DNA of 7,106 nt, taken from Gammaproteobacteria bacterium. GTDB taxonomy: Bacteria > Pseudomonadota > Gammaproteobacteria > Eutrophobiales > Eutrophobiaceae. The translations under genes were made by a program, and so were the position numbers. The stretch covers positions 1 through 7,106 of the forward strand of contig QNEM01000107.1 in NCBI GenBank assembly GCA_003645215.1, given 5' to 3'. Of the stretch, positions 5,822 to 7,106 are shown piece after piece; positions within the stretch are counted from its first letter, which is position 1; each line of letters starts with the position of its first letter. Under the pieces are notes generated by a model that saw nothing but the letters and a program-made list of their open reading frames with translations, was not told where the DNA came from and ran no database searches.

Positions 5822-7106
5822 TTAACTATCTATCGGTTTTAGTTCGCCCTTTATTATGCCAGTCATTTCTTCGAATTTTTCAGAAAATTCAGTTTTATGT
5901 CGGTTTGTATTCCCTGCGATTAACAATCCGGTACTGTTGTCATGCCTTTCCAGAATGACCCAGACTCGTTGGTGGGAGACGTAAAATAACAGAAAAACAC
6001 CGATAATCAGCATGGCAAACCCGATATATACATAAATTTGTCCTGGTGTACGGGTGATCTGTAAACCGGTTGCCTGCCTGTGTTCGAAACTTTCCAGTTG
6101 CAGATAAAAGGGTGATTGATAGAAAGGTAAGGCAGAGAGCGCAAGCACTGCATCCTGGAAAAACAGAATTTCATCCTGACTCAATTCACTCGTGATCTGG
6201 TCATCCGTGATCTGAACGCCCTCGGTTTTTAGCATATCGACAAATACTTGCTGCAGTGTGTTCTGTAACATCTTCATATAAATTTCGGAGACTTCGATTT
6301 GTTCTTTCTCTGGCACATTTGCCTGCAAATGATTTTGAATGGCTTCAAAGCCCCCTGATAAAAATAATTCTACGAGTGTCCTGGTGGCGCCAATAAATTC
6401 TTCATTTAACTCAGAAACATTATCCCTAATGGCAATGCTTTTTGCGGCCTGGGTGATATTTTTACCGTCTCTGAGTAATGCCTGAAATTTCAGGAAGCGC
6501 TCAGGTGAACCAACATTATCTGCAGGGATATGCAGATATTTAAATTCATCTGCCGGCGAGGTGCGCGTACCACTTAAAAAATATTTTCTGCCGTTGAACA
6601 TTAATGGGGACATGTAATTAACAAACTCAACCGCACTACCATCCTGTTTTCTTAATTTAAATGTAAAATTTGGCCCCTGATCCCTGAATTTTTTATCTGC
6701 AGTCTCATCTTTGGCAACAGGAAAAATGTTGAACAAACGAAATTCTTCAAGCTCTAGCTTGATCGGCTCACCATTGGCATTGATTGATAATGTTTCATTA
6801 ATATGGCCAGTGATTTCAAGCGAACTTGTTTCATCACCACGCAGTTGATGCAGCAGCATATCGAGTTGTGAGCCACCATCTGTAAAACTCGCCTGATAAA
6901 TTGTATAACCCTTGTAAATCATAGGGTGGTTGACCGATATTGTTTTGGTGATGGGGGCATCGGCTTCCGGGTCATGGATGATGAGATCACTTTCAAATGA
7001 TTTTGGTTGACCACTTTCATAATGCTCGATACGAAAATCTACTACCTCAATTGAAAACGGCAGTCTTTGTACCAGGTAACCATCGGCAATATTCTGAAAA
7101 GCGATA
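5822..7106 (-). CDS. resB: Cytochrome c biogenesis protein ResB (C-terminal part, runs off right edge)
   Basis: ResB is the partner of CcsB in the System II cytochrome c synthase. The frame is open from base 7105 down to the TAA at 5824-5822, about 427 residues. The ATG at 6920-6922 is internal: the codons above it encode clear ResB sequence (DGYLVQRLPFSIEVVDFRIE, then HYESGQPKSFESDLIIHD), and the family motif NHPMIYKGYTIYQASF spans that ATG. The N-terminal transmembrane helices are therefore outside the window. What is visible is the large periplasmic domain, then a final membrane helix (YIGFAMLIIGVFLLFYV, about 5978-6031). It ends in the typical SHQRVWV motif (5977-5957) and a cytoplasmic tail of roughly 45 residues. 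The length and motifs indicate an intact C-terminus. It is the first visible gene of the resB-ccsB-dsbA cluster. Confidence 0.94.
   Translation of the reverse strand, partial: IAFQNIADGYLVQRLPFSIEVVDFRIEHYESGQPKSFESDLIIHDPEADAPITKTISVNHPMIYKGYTIYQASFTDGGSQLDMLLHQLRGDETSSLEITGHINETLSINANGEPIKLELEEFRLFNIFPVAKDETADKKFRDQGPNFTFKLRKQDGSAVEFVNYMSPLMFNGRKYFLSGTRTSPADEFKYLHIPADNVGSPERFLKFQALLRDGKNITQAAKSIAIRDNVSELNEEFIGATRTLVELFLSGGFEAIQNHLQANVPEKEQIEVSEIYMKMLQNTLQQVFVDMLKTEGVQITDDQITSELSQDEILFFQDAVLALSALPFYQSPFYLQLESFEHRQATGLQITRTPGQIYVYIGFAMLIIGVFLLFYVSHQRVWVILERHDNSTGLLIAGNTNRHKTEFSEKFEEMTGIIKGELKPIDS

Overview
This window looks like chromosomal DNA from a moderately AT-rich proteobacterium, most likely a gammaproteobacterium. 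The evidence is a System II (ResB/CcsB) cytochrome c maturation cluster next to a DsbA-type lipoprotein, YbcJ- and YaiI-type proteins, and a gammaproteobacterial-looking MsrA. No genus can be named. There are no RNA genes, CRISPR arrays or phage genes.

Layout. Positions 1-422 (minus) hold the N-terminal 140 residues of an IS30-family transposase, cut by the left edge, with an IS30-like terminal repeat at about 456-486. After a 142-base spacer, three plus-strand genes are tightly packed: a YbcJ-type S4 RNA-binding protein (629-841), a YaiI/YqxD-type PIN-like protein (838-1293, ATGA overlap) and a nucleotidyltransferase-fold protein of unknown function (1304-2311). An exported MsrA (2333-2971, minus) converges on them. 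Divergent from msrA is a small serine carboxylesterase (3061-3720, plus). A perfect 12-bp hairpin (3741-3768) separates it from the last block. That block is a minus-strand operon, read from the right edge: resB (5' end outside the window), ccsB, and dsbA encoding a lipoprotein.

How the genes may work together. ResB and CcsB together form the System II haem exporter and cytochrome c synthase. The DsbA-like lipoprotein directly downstream probably handles cysteine thiols in the same compartment, possibly those of apocytochromes. MsrA, also predicted to be exported, would repair oxidised methionines there. The S4/PIN-like/nucleotidyltransferase trio combines an RNA-binding domain, a nuclease-like fold and a nucleotide-transfer fold in one apparent transcript. 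It is the least understood part of the window and the best candidate for an undescribed RNA-related function, though this is inferred only from domain content and gene packing.
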